From NCBI RefSeq assembly GCF_965224175.1, contig NZ_OZ245041.1:5084001-5148000 (forward strand): a stretch of DNA of 64,000 bases. The letters are read 5' to 3'. The first letter of the stretch is position 1, and each line of letters starts with the position of its first letter. The position numbers and the translations under genes were made by a program. Origin of the DNA: Kordia sp965224175 (GTDB lineage: Bacteria; Bacteroidota; Bacteroidia; Flavobacteriales; Flavobacteriaceae). This document shows positions 7,899-16,512 of the stretch, one piece after another. The notes beneath the pieces were generated by a model. The model did not search any database. It saw only the letters and a program-made list of their open reading frames with translations, and was not told the DNA's origin.

Positions 7899-8975
7899 AT
7901 GAAAAATAGAATTGTAGGAATCGATATTGCCAGAGCCTTGGCAATTATTGGGATGATTCTTGTAAATTTTAAAATGATCTTTGGACAAGAAGGAGCGAGT
8001 TGGCTACAAAACTTTATCGCTATTTTTGAAGGCAAAGCAGCAGCTTTATTTGTAATTCTGGCAGGAATTGGAATTGCTTTTATGACCAATACTGCCGTAA
8101 AGAATAAAGACGAACAAAAATTGCGTCAAGCACAAAAAAGAATCTTCAAAAGAGCTATACTGTTATTTTTTATTGGACTTTCATACATTGTGATTTGGCC
8201 AGCTGATATTCTTCATTTCTACGGAATATATATGTTGTTGACACTTTTAGTATTAAAGCAAAATCCAATATATGCGCTCTTAATTGCAATTTGTCTTATA
8301 TGTCTTTATCCAATATTGATGTTTTTTATTGAATATGATTTAGGCTGGAATTTTCAAGATTTTACATATTCAGATTTCTGGACTTTTGACGGTTTTTTTA
8401 GAAACTTATGCTATAATGGATTTCATCCTGTCATTCCTTGGACAGCTTTTATGTTGATAGGAGTATGGTTTGGAAGACAAGATTTACACAATGAAACATT
8501 TATAAAAAGAACATTTTTTGCTTGCTTGACAATAGCAATTTCGGTAAAGCTGCTATCCGTAGGATTATTGGTTTATTTGTCAAATGGAAATGGAGCTATG
8601 GTAACAGAATTAGCTCCAATATTGGACACAAGTCCGATGCCGCCTTTACCAATATATATGTTTTTATCAAGTAGTATTGCCCTGTGTATTGTTTGTAGTT
8701 GTATTTGGATTGCTAAGCGAGTACGACATGGTTTAGTTATTGATGCATTAAAAAGCACAGGGCAATTAGCACTAACTTTTTATGTAGCACATGTTGTCAT
8801 AGGAATTGGATGTGTAGAATTACTTTCAATCACAAGCATAGGAAACTTTTCCCTAGAATTTTCAGTGATTTATGCGATTATTTTTAGCCTATTTTGTATT
8901 GTATTTGCTACCATTTGGCTGCGTTATCAAAAAGTTGGTCCATTGGAATGGATGTTGCGAAAATTGACAAACTAA
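7899..8975 (+). CDS. DUF418 domain-containing membrane protein
   Basis: The start is set at MKNRIVGIDIARALAIIGMI (7899), which is preceded by the frequent CATCAATCAAAAAAC leader; the 16 codons upstream are unlikely to be translated. The protein is 358 residues with about nine transmembrane helices. It opens with the RIxGIDxARALAIIGM signature of the HGSNAT/DUF1624-acyltransferase-3-like superfamily. It ends with the DUF418 region (SLLSTGQLALTFYVAHV-type segment near 285-303) and PLEWMLRKLT at the C-terminus. DUF418 proteins are thought to transfer acyl groups across the inner membrane, but no substrate is known. Confidence 0.85.
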   Translation: MKNRIVGIDIARALAIIGMILVNFKMIFGQEGASWLQNFIAIFEGKAAALFVILAGIGIAFMTNTAVKNKDEQKLRQAQKRIFKRAILLFFIGLSYIVIWPADILHFYGIYMLLTLLVLKQNPIYALLIAICLICLYPILMFFIEYDLGWNFQDFTYSDFWTFDGFFRNLCYNGFHPVIPWTAFMLIGVWFGRQDLHNETFIKRTFFACLTIAISVKLLSVGLLVYLSNGNGAMVTELAPILDTSPMPPLPIYMFLSSSIALCIVCSCIWIAKRVRHGLVIDALKSTGQLALTFYVAHVVIGIGCVELLSITSIGNFSLEFSVIYAIIFSLFCIVFATIWLRYQKVGPLEWMLRKLTN

Positions 8976-8986
8976 GCGTTATCACT

Positions 8987-10315
8987 TTATAGATTCTCAA
9001 AACTCAATTTGAAAGTAGTCAAACCATTTTCAGAAGTAAAGAAAATATTTCCGTCATGCGCTTCTACAATACTTTTGGTAAGTGTCAATCCAATTCCAGA
9101 ACCATCTTTTCGAGTGGTGAAATATGGAATGAATATATTCTTTTGAATCTTTTTAGAAATTCCAATTCCGTTATCGGAAACAGTCAGATGAATGCGGTTG
9201 GTATCTGTACTTATATTTATGGTAATTGTTGGATTTTTAGCTTCTTTTAGCGCATATAAACAGTTCGATATTAAGTTGATCACTACTTGTTCCAATTGTT
9301 GTTTGTCTGCCGAAATCATGATATTTTCTTCACGCTGAAAGTTCAGATGAATATTATTTTCTTTAAACTCTTGCGAAAACAAATCGAGTGTAAGTTGTAC
9401 TGTTTCTGTGAAGTTAATTTCTTTTTTGTCCGGCAATGGCAATTCCGATAATTGACGATAGGTATTTACAAAATTATTTAAGTGAGAAGAACGTTTTTTA
9501 ATAATTTTTAAACCTTGCGATAGCTCTTCTAAAGTATCTTCATCAGGTTCATCTTGTAATAAAGAATCTAAATTTTCAGCCAAACTACTTATTGGTGTAA
9601 TGGTATTGATAATTTCATGCGACATTACTGTCATTAACTTATACCAAGATTCTTTTTCTTTTTTATCAATTAATTGTTGAATGGTTTCCATCGTAACCAT
9701 CAAATATTCAAATTCGTTTGTATGTGTGACAGATGTTTTTAAAAAAAACGATTCCACTTGATCATTTACTGTAAGTGAAATGGTATGTTTTACACGTTTC
9801 CATGGCTCAACATCAATAATAGTAACTAAAGGTGTAATTTTTTCTTTCAGCAAAGTCCATTTGTAAAACTTCGGAATCTTAAAAAAATCGACAAAAGCTT
9901 TGTTCAGTTGAAAGACTTCAATATGTCCGTTGGTATCTTTGCGAAGAATCAACACACCAATTGTTAAACTTTCTATGATATTCGTGAAAATAACTTGTTC
10001 GGAAGTGTATTGCTGACTTTGAATTCTATATTTCTTTTGAAGTTGTGCCGTTTTTGCGTGTAAACTATTGGTGCGCTTTTCAGCAGAAATCATATTTGAA
10101 AAATCATCATGCAGCAAACAATCAATAGCCTTTTCGACATCAAGAAAGAGTTTTTTTAAATAATCAACACACAAAAAAGCTTGAAAAACTAGCAATAGTG
10201 TAAAACCAATTCCATTGACAAGAAATCCTTTCTGAAAAAAATAAAAGATCAGAATCGCATTCAGTGACATTAACAAAATACGAACACTTAGTTGGATGTA
10301 AATTTTCTTATTCAT
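8987..10315 (-). CDS. Membrane sensor histidine kinase
   Basis: 442 residues. Two transmembrane helices lie at ~8-27 and ~29-50 with almost no periplasmic loop, so the signal is probably sensed in the membrane. A PAS-like domain spans ~105-215. The phosphoacceptor helix is VMSHEIINTITPISS (His ~232). The HATPase domain has the N box (QVVINLISNCLYAL), G1 (VSDNGIGISK) and G2 (GSGIGLTLTKSI). Its ATG abuts the stop codon of the response-regulator gene, so the two are translationally coupled with the regulator first. It belongs to the NtrB/AtoS-like class that partners sigma-54 activators. Confidence 0.93.
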   Translation of the reverse strand: MNKKIYIQLSVRILLMSLNAILIFYFFQKGFLVNGIGFTLLLVFQAFLCVDYLKKLFLDVEKAIDCLLHDDFSNMISAEKRTNSLHAKTAQLQKKYRIQSQQYTSEQVIFTNIIESLTIGVLILRKDTNGHIEVFQLNKAFVDFFKIPKFYKWTLLKEKITPLVTIIDVEPWKRVKHTISLTVNDQVESFFLKTSVTHTNEFEYLMVTMETIQQLIDKKEKESWYKLMTVMSHEIINTITPISSLAENLDSLLQDEPDEDTLEELSQGLKIIKKRSSHLNNFVNTYRQLSELPLPDKKEINFTETVQLTLDLFSQEFKENNIHLNFQREENIMISADKQQLEQVVINLISNCLYALKEAKNPTITINISTDTNRIHLTVSDNGIGISKKIQKNIFIPYFTTRKDGSGIGLTLTKSIVEAHDGNIFFTSENGLTTFKLSFENL

Positions 10316-11686
10316 TTAGAGTTGATGTTTTTCAAGTCGTCTGTATAAAGCGGCGCGCGTAAGTCCTAAATCTTTAGCTGCTTTTGAAATATTTCCGTGA
10401 TGTTTATCTAATGCTTGCTGAATTAATATTTTTTCAGTTTCCTCTAAATTAAGTGTTACAGGCGTATTTGTTGTTACTTTTCGAGAAGAAAAATGTAAAT
10501 CTTCAGGTTCGATACTTGTATTTTCTGTAATAATTACGGCACGTTCTATGATGTGTTCAAGTTCACGAATATTTCCTGGCCAATTGTAATTTTTTAATGC
10601 AGTAATAGCACTATTCGAAATAGAAGCTAATTGTTTGCGATACCGCTGATTCAACTTTTTTAAGAAGTGATTGGCAAGTACTTCAATATCTTCTGTGCGT
10701 TCGCGTAATGGCGGTAATTGTAATTCGATAGTATTAATTCTGAATAATAAATCTTGTCGAAATGTTTGTTCATTTACCATTTCATGAATTGGTGCATTGG
10801 TGGCACAAATGATTCGCGCATCTATTGGACGTTCATTTCCTTCACCCAAACGTGTTACTTTTCTATTTTGAATTACAGTTAGTAATTTTGATTGAAGGTG
10901 CAAAGGAAGATTGCCAATTTCATCCAAAAAAATAGTTCCGCCTGCAGCCAATTCAAAACGTCCGAGTGTATCTTTTTGTGCATCTGTAAACGCGCCTTTG
11001 GCATAACCAAAAAGTTCACTTTCAAACAAATTCTCATTCAAAGCACCTAAATCAACATGTATAAACGGATGATTTTTACGATTGGATTGTAAATGAATTT
11101 CTTTGGCAAACACAAACTTTCCTGTTCCGTTTTCTCCTAGAATCAATACATTAGCATCTGTTGGTGCTACTTTTTGGACCAAACCAATTGCTTTTTTCAT
11201 CGCCGTTGATTTTCCAATAATATGTTCCGTCTGTTGATGAAAATCTTTATCTAATTGCTGTTGTACCGTTTCAAGTTGTGTCGTTTTTCGCTTGGAACGT
11301 GCCAATTCTACACCGGCATTTACAATACTATATAGTTTTTCAGTATTCCAAGGTTTCAAGATAAAATCGGTTGCACCTTGCTTGATGGCTTCTACAGCTA
11401 AGTTGACACTTCCAAAAGCTGTCATGAGAATTACAGTTGTTTCTGGACTCATCTTTTTTATATGCTGCAACCAGTACAAACCTTCTTTTCCATCTTCAAA
11501 ACCAATGCGATAGTTCATATCAAGTAAAACGACATCAAACGTTTGTGAAGTAATATGGTTACTTATCTTTTTAGGATTATTTGTGGTGATAATTTCGGTA
11601 AAATACTTCTTCAGACTGATTCGCGCCGAAAATAAAATATCGTCATCATCATCGACAATTAATATAGAAGCTTCTTTTTTTCTCAT
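10316..11686 (-). CDS. Sigma-54-dependent response regulator (NtrC/AtoC type)
   Basis: 456 residues. The receiver domain (1-125) has DDDDD at 12-16, phosphorylatable Asp56 (VVLLDMNYR), Thr in ILMTAFG and Lys in FILKPW. The AAA+ domain (~155-385) has Walker A GENGTGKF, the sigma-54 contact loop written GAFTDA rather than GAFTGA, Walker B GTIFLDEIG and RERTEDI. The C-terminus is a Fis-type helix-turn-helix (GNISKAAKDLGLTRAALYRR). It is divergent from the ABC export operon, whose promoter region holds a -24/-12 element and two tandem palindromes. These palindromes also lie 19-56 bp upstream of this gene's own start, so it may regulate itself. Confidence 0.95.
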   Translation of the reverse strand: MRKKEASILIVDDDDDILFSARISLKKYFTEIITTNNPKKISNHITSQTFDVVLLDMNYRIGFEDGKEGLYWLQHIKKMSPETTVILMTAFGSVNLAVEAIKQGATDFILKPWNTEKLYSIVNAGVELARSKRKTTQLETVQQQLDKDFHQQTEHIIGKSTAMKKAIGLVQKVAPTDANVLILGENGTGKFVFAKEIHLQSNRKNHPFIHVDLGALNENLFESELFGYAKGAFTDAQKDTLGRFELAAGGTIFLDEIGNLPLHLQSKLLTVIQNRKVTRLGEGNERPIDARIICATNAPIHEMVNEQTFRQDLLFRINTIELQLPPLRERTEDIEVLANHFLKKLNQRYRKQLASISNSAITALKNYNWPGNIRELEHIIERAVIITENTSIEPEDLHFSSRKVTTNTPVTLNLEETEKILIQQALDKHHGNISKAAKDLGLTRAALYRRLEKHQL

Positions 11687-11704
11687 AGTACATAGTTAGT
11701 AAGA

Positions 11705-11742
11705 TGTTTGATAATGAACAAAAAAATGTTCGAAAATGAACA
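11705..11742. promoter_or_regulatory. Tandem upstream activator sites for the NtrC-type regulator
   Basis: Two near-identical 16-mers of form TGTTyGAwAATGAACA lie at 11705-11720 and 11727-11742. Each is an inverted repeat (TGTTC...GAACA), and they are exactly 22 bp apart, two helical turns. They sit 64-101 bp upstream of the sigma-54 promoter, the usual enhancer distance. Confidence 0.7.
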
Positions 11743-11805
11743 CTCCTAAAATCAACTTATTTTTTAAATAACTGATATTTAGTTGATTATACTTTTATTT
11801 TTTCA

Positions 11806-11821
11806 TGGCACAACAATGGCA
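11806..11821 (+). promoter_or_regulatory. Sigma-54 (-24/-12) promoter
   Basis: TGGCAC, 5 bp, TGGCA matches the -24/-12 consensus TGGCAC-N5-TTGCA with one mismatch and the exact GG-to-GC spacing of 10 bp. The predicted transcript start near 11832 leaves a leader of about 19 nt before the ATG at 11851. Confidence 0.75.
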
Positions 11822-11850
11822 CTATACCAAACAGACAAAATAAAACAACA

Positions 11851-13095
11851 ATGGACAAGCAATTAAAACCAAAGAACAAAAAAACAAAGCGTATGTTAGT
11901 ATGGGGAATTCCAGCTGTCGTACTTATTGGTCTTATCTTCATGAGTGCTACACGAAAGAAACAAGTGAATATAGACAAAGAAACAATTTCAATCAAAAAT
12001 ATAACGAAAGGTGATTTTGAAGATGTATTATTATTTAATAGTACTGTAGAGCCAACTACATCTGTATTGATCAATGTGATACAAGGCGGATCTGTTTCTG
12101 AAGTTTTTGTAGAAAGTGGACAAAAGGTAACTAAAGGAACACCATTAATTCGTGTGTACAATCCGAATGCAGAATTAAATTACTTAACACAAGAAACAGC
12201 GATTGTAGAACAAATTAATAACTTGAGAAATATTCGCGTAAGCATAAAAAATCAACAACTAAATTTGGATGAACAATTGTTAAGTATTGATAATGCTTTT
12301 AAAAACGCAGAACGTCAATATGTGACAGACGAACGTTTGTATAAAAAAGATGTGATTGCACGCAATACGTTCCGAACATCCGAACAAGAATATAAATTCC
12401 AAAAAGAACGCAACGAAGTGATCAAAGCGAAAGTTTCAAACGAAAAAAACGATCGCAATGTACAATTGGCTCGTATCAATGCCTCTGTAAAAAAGATGGA
12501 AGAAAGTCTAGAATTATTACGCAAAAACAAAGAAAATTTTATCGTAAAAGCACCAGTTGACGGTTTGTTGTCATCATTCAATCCAACATTAGGACAAAAC
12601 TACAATCAAGGTGATAATATTGGAAAAATGGATCAATTAGACGGTTACAAACTTATAGCTAAAGTTGATGAATATTATATTTCAAAACTTCGTGAAAACA
12701 TCAAAGGAACAGTAACGATAGCAGATCAAAAATTACCAATCCGTGTTTCAAAAATTGATCCTGAGATTGTAAAAGGAGGTTTTCAAGTAGAATTACAGTT
12801 TGAGAATGATTCAATTGTCAAAGGAATTCGTAGCGGAATGTCCTTAAAAAGTAAAATGTTTCTATCAAACAACAGCAAAGCTTTATTGCTTCCAAAAGGA
12901 CTGTTTTTTCAAAGTACAAACGGAAAATGGGTTTTCGTATTAAATGCAGACAATAAAGCCGTAAAACGAAATGTACGCATCGGACGAGAAAATCCTTTTT
13001 ACTACGAAGTGTTAGAAGGTTTAAAAGAAGGTGATCGCGTGATTACTTCTAGTTATGATGACTTTAAAGATATGGAAGAATTAAATATAAACTAA
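11851..13095 (+). CDS. Efflux periplasmic adaptor (HlyD/MacA-like)
   Basis: 414 residues. A membrane anchor lies at ~14-32 (MLVWGIPAVVLIGLIFMSAT). A lipoyl/biotinyl half-motif (GGSVSEVFVESGQKVTKGTP, ~82-101) is followed by a coiled-coil hairpin at ~115-220. The second lipoyl half is IVKAPVDGLLSSF, and beta-barrel and membrane-proximal domains follow to the C-terminus (GLKEGDRVITSSYDDFKD). It would link the ABC permeases to an outer-membrane channel. It is the first gene of the export operon and has the sigma-54 promoter just upstream. No TolC-like gene is in the window, so the outer-membrane partner must be elsewhere. Confidence 0.9.
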   Translation: MDKQLKPKNKKTKRMLVWGIPAVVLIGLIFMSATRKKQVNIDKETISIKNITKGDFEDVLLFNSTVEPTTSVLINVIQGGSVSEVFVESGQKVTKGTPLIRVYNPNAELNYLTQETAIVEQINNLRNIRVSIKNQQLNLDEQLLSIDNAFKNAERQYVTDERLYKKDVIARNTFRTSEQEYKFQKERNEVIKAKVSNEKNDRNVQLARINASVKKMEESLELLRKNKENFIVKAPVDGLLSSFNPTLGQNYNQGDNIGKMDQLDGYKLIAKVDEYYISKLRENIKGTVTIADQKLPIRVSKIDPEIVKGGFQVELQFENDSIVKGIRSGMSLKSKMFLSNNSKALLLPKGLFFQSTNGKWVFVLNADNKAVKRNVRIGRENPFYYEVLEGLKEGDRVITSSYDDFKDMEELNIN

Positions 13096-13250
13096 ATCAT
13101 GCTAGTACTTATATATATGCTTGTAGAAAAGCTTGTCACATTGTTTTAATAGTAAAATAGGGAATGTTAAATTGTAAATGTTGAATTTAAAATTGAAAAG
13201 CATTTCTTAATCAAAATCATCAAAAAACGAATAGATAATTCATAAAAAAT

Positions 13251-13315
13251 CATCAATCAACACTTTGGCTCCGTTCAGTGTACATAAAACGCTTCATATT
13301 GAGCGTAGTCGAAAT
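13251..13315 (+). repeat. Dispersed leader element, copy 1
   Basis: CATCAATCAACACTTTGGCT continues into CCGTTCAGTGTAC, followed by an inverted partial core (TTGAGCGTAGTCGAA). It occupies the leader of the ABC ATPase gene. The rest of 13096-13330 is AT-rich with no gene seen. Confidence 0.6.
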
Positions 13316-13330
13316 AAAAAATAAAACACA

Positions 13331-14032
13331 ATGATTACATTAACAGATTTAACGAAAGTTTACAGAACAGAAGAAGTAGAAACTACAGCAATTCATAAAT
13401 TGAATTTAACTGTGAAAGAAGGAGAATTTGTCTCTATTATGGGAACTTCAGGTTGTGGAAAATCAACCTTATTAAATATCATCGGATTGCTAGATGCACC
13501 AAGTTCTGGAAGCTACCAATTTGCAACAACAGAAGTATCAAAATATTCAGAAAAGCAACGTGCATTATTGCGCAAAGCCAATATTGGATTCGTATTTCAG
13601 AATTTCAACTTAATCGATGAACTTTCCGTATATGAAAATATTGAATTACCATTAATTTATAACAAAGTACCATCTAGCGAACGTAAAAAGCGTGTAGCTG
13701 AAATCATGGAACGTGTTGGAATTGCGCATAGAGCAAAACATTTTCCACTACAACTTTCTGGTGGACAACAACAACGTGTTGCAGTAGCAAGAGCTTTAGT
13801 AACGAATCCGAAGTTAATTTTAGCAGATGAACCAACTGGAAACTTAGATAGTAAAAATGGTAATGAAGTCATGGAATTATTGGCAGAATTACATGCTTCT
13901 GGCGCTACAATTATCATGGTAACACACTCGTCGTATGATGCACAATTTTCTAGCAGAATTGTCATGATGAAAGATGGAGAAGTTATCTCAGAAAAGACAA
14001 ATACACGTGATATTGACGTGTTAGTTCAGTAA
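13331..14032 (+). CDS. ABC transporter ATP-binding protein (LolD/MacB type)
   Basis: 233 residues with all nucleotide-binding motifs: Walker A GTSGCGKST (~38-46), Q-loop VFQNFNL, signature LSGGQQQRVAVARAL (~142), Walker B LILADEPTGNLD and switch His in MVTHSS. The FVSIMGTSGCGKSTLLNIIG region and the NLIDELSVYENIELPL segment place it in the MacB/LolD/FtsE subgroup. That group powers mechanotransmission across the envelope rather than bulk import. It sits between the adaptor and two FtsX-type permeases and presumably drives both. Confidence 0.95.
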   Translation: MITLTDLTKVYRTEEVETTAIHKLNLTVKEGEFVSIMGTSGCGKSTLLNIIGLLDAPSSGSYQFATTEVSKYSEKQRALLRKANIGFVFQNFNLIDELSVYENIELPLIYNKVPSSERKKRVAEIMERVGIAHRAKHFPLQLSGGQQQRVAVARALVTNPKLILADEPTGNLDSKNGNEVMELLAELHASGATIIMVTHSSYDAQFSSRIVMMKDGEVISEKTNTRDIDVLVQ

Positions 14033-14040
14033 CAAAAGAG

Positions 14041-14083
14041 CACACTTCGACTTAGTTCAGAGTAAATTCATCAATCAAAAAAC
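14041..14083 (+). repeat. Dispersed leader element, copy 2
   Basis: CACACTTCGACTTAGTTCAG at 14041-14060 is followed by TTCATCAATCAAAAAACG at 14067-14083, 8 bp before the first permease ATG. The two modules occur in reversed order relative to copy 1. Confidence 0.6.
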
Positions 14084-14090
14084 GAAACTT

Positions 14091-16511
14091 ATGTTACAAA
14101 CTTGGTTAAAATTATTTTTTAGAAACAGCAAAAAGAATTGGCTCAATTTATTAGTCAATATCTCAGGATTAACGCTTGGTTTTGCTGGTTTATTAATTGT
14201 GCTGTTGTATTTCAATGACGAATTGAGTTACAACGATTGGAATCCTGAAAAGGAAAATATTTATAGAGTTGCTAATAAATCACGCCAAAATGGAATTTGG
14301 TTTTCAAGTACATCTGCGGAAGCGATTCTTTTTAAAAGTGATATTCCAGAAGTAGAAGAATCTGTATTAATATCTCCTTTTTATAGAAGTCGTGTTATTG
14401 TAGATGGAGAAACAAAAGTGTACACTGATAAATCAACACATACAGAACCTAACTTTTTTGACTTTTTCCCATTTACAATTATAGAAGGAAGTACTACAAA
14501 ATTTGCAGAAAGCAGAAAGCATATTGCACTTTCAAAAACATTAGCAGCAAAATTGTTTGGCAAGCAAAGTTCTATAGGCAAAATGGTAAAAATTGATGGA
14601 AATGATTTCATTATCACTTGTGTATATGAAGTGCCAGGAAATGGGCACTATGAATCAGAACTGTTAATGCAATTTAAAGAACCTTTTGAACTGCATTGGG
14701 GAAATTTTCAAAACGAATTGTTCTGTAAATTGACAAAAGGTGCTGACAGTGATGAAGTTCGGAAAAAGATGAACAATGTAATCATTGAAAGAAATGTAAA
14801 ACCACAATTGGCAGCAAACAACATGACACTTGCAGAAGTAAAAGAAAAGTACGGTGTTATGGAAGTATTATTGGAACAACTAAGTACGATTCGTTTGCAT
14901 CATAAAGCAAATAATGCTGGTCCTGGCGGAAAAGGAAACTACCAATTATTACTTGTCTTACTTGGTTTATCTATTTTATTGATTGTCATTTCGTGTGTAA
15001 ATTTCATCAACTTATCAACTGCTTCTGCGAGTCAACGTGCCAAAGAAGTTGGTGTAAAGAAAACACTTGGTTTATCTAAAAGACAACTCATATTACAATA
15101 TGTATTTGAAATCTTATTACAAGGATTTATTGCCTTATTATTCGGATTGATTTTAGTAGAATTTTTATTGCCGTATTTCAATCAGTTTATGGACAAAAAT
15201 ATTACACTCCTAAATGGTGAAATTTTGTTAAGGTTGATTGTAATTGCGATCATTACTTCATTCGTTATTGGAAGTATTCCTGCTTTATATCTAGCAAACT
15301 TCAAAACAATTGAAGTACTAAAAGGTAACTTTTCCAGAAGCAAAAAAGGAATCATTGCCAGAAACGTAATGCTAGGTTTACAATTTTTAATCTCAGGGTT
15401 CTTTTTAATAGGTGTACTGGTTATTTACAATCAAATGGCATTTATGATTACTAAAGATTTAGGTTTTAAAAAAGAACAAACTCTAGTAGTAGATGTATAT
15501 AACTTAGGTGATGAATTTAAGAAATATACTTTAGTTAAAAACGTCATGTCAAAGCATGAAAATATCACTGGAGTTTCTACGAGTATGTTTGTTCCTGGTG
15601 ATGGAAATGTAAACGGAACCAATCTTCAATACGAACCTGCTGATATAAGTTTTAATGCTGGTTCCAATACAGTAGATCATAACTATGTAGAATTTGCACA
15701 ACTCAATCTGCTCAAAGGAAGAGGTTTTTCTGAAGCATATGCCTCAGATACAGTTACCAGTATTATTTTAAATGAAACAGCGGCAAAACGCCTTGGAATT
15801 TACAATGATCCTATAGGTAAAAAGGTTCAAATTGGTTGGCAACGACAAGATGATACACGTAAATTAGAAGTTGTAGGAATGATTCAGGATTATCACTTTG
15901 ACGGTTTTGATGTAAAAATTGATCCGATGTTTTTAATTCACTGGAAAACATTCCCAAGAACGAAAGATTGGATCAACGCAATACAATTCAAAATAAAACC
16001 TGAAAACGCTTCACAAACAATTGCTGACATTGAAGAATTTTGGAAAGAAAATATAGATGATAAATACCCATTCAACTATCAGTTTTTAGATGCACACTTT
16101 GCAGAAACTTATGAAAAGTATGAAAAACAGCAAACCATGTTTTTAATCTTGTCAACTATTGTAATTATCATTTCATTACTCGGTTTATTTGCTTTAGCAA
16201 CACTAACCATTCAACAACGCTTAAAAGAAGTTGCGATTCGTAAAACGCTTGGCGCATCGGTAAAAGAAATCATTTTTCAATTGGTAAAGAGTTTCTTGAA
16301 AATTACGTTGATAGCTGTACTTGTATTACTACCAATCTCTTATTACTTAATGCAAAGCTGGCTCGATAATTTCGTATATCGAATTGATATGCCAATCTGG
16401 CCATATATCGTAACGCCATTTATATTATTACTGTTGGTATTTACGGTAGTAGGAGTAAAGGCATTAAATGCCACGAAAATAGACTTAATCAAATACTTAA
16501 AATTCGAATAA
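14091..16511 (+). CDS. ABC transporter permease (MacB_PCD/FtsX, double-module), first paralogue
   Basis: 806 residues. A first transmembrane helix (~20-42) is followed by a large periplasmic MacB_PCD domain (~45-270). An FtsX three-helix block comes next (~285-420, with ASASQRAKEVGVKKTLGLSK at the cytoplasmic coupling helix). A second periplasmic domain (~445-670) precedes a second FtsX block whose coupling helix is QQRLKEVAIRKTLGASVKEI. This long two-module form is common in Bacteroidota. The next gene is a full-length paralogue 1 bp away. It likely exports a lipid, peptide or toxic compound in MacAB fashion; the substrate is unknown. Confidence 0.92.
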   Translation: MLQTWLKLFFRNSKKNWLNLLVNISGLTLGFAGLLIVLLYFNDELSYNDWNPEKENIYRVANKSRQNGIWFSSTSAEAILFKSDIPEVEESVLISPFYRSRVIVDGETKVYTDKSTHTEPNFFDFFPFTIIEGSTTKFAESRKHIALSKTLAAKLFGKQSSIGKMVKIDGNDFIITCVYEVPGNGHYESELLMQFKEPFELHWGNFQNELFCKLTKGADSDEVRKKMNNVIIERNVKPQLAANNMTLAEVKEKYGVMEVLLEQLSTIRLHHKANNAGPGGKGNYQLLLVLLGLSILLIVISCVNFINLSTASASQRAKEVGVKKTLGLSKRQLILQYVFEILLQGFIALLFGLILVEFLLPYFNQFMDKNITLLNGEILLRLIVIAIITSFVIGSIPALYLANFKTIEVLKGNFSRSKKGIIARNVMLGLQFLISGFFLIGVLVIYNQMAFMITKDLGFKKEQTLVVDVYNLGDEFKKYTLVKNVMSKHENITGVSTSMFVPGDGNVNGTNLQYEPADISFNAGSNTVDHNYVEFAQLNLLKGRGFSEAYASDTVTSIILNETAAKRLGIYNDPIGKKVQIGWQRQDDTRKLEVVGMIQDYHFDGFDVKIDPMFLIHWKTFPRTKDWINAIQFKIKPENASQTIADIEEFWKENIDDKYPFNYQFLDAHFAETYEKYEKQQTMFLILSTIVIIISLLGLFALATLTIQQRLKEVAIRKTLGASVKEIIFQLVKSFLKITLIAVLVLLPISYYLMQSWLDNFVYRIDMPIWPYIVTPFILLLLVFTVVGVKALNATKIDLIKYLKFE

Positions 16512-16512
16512 A

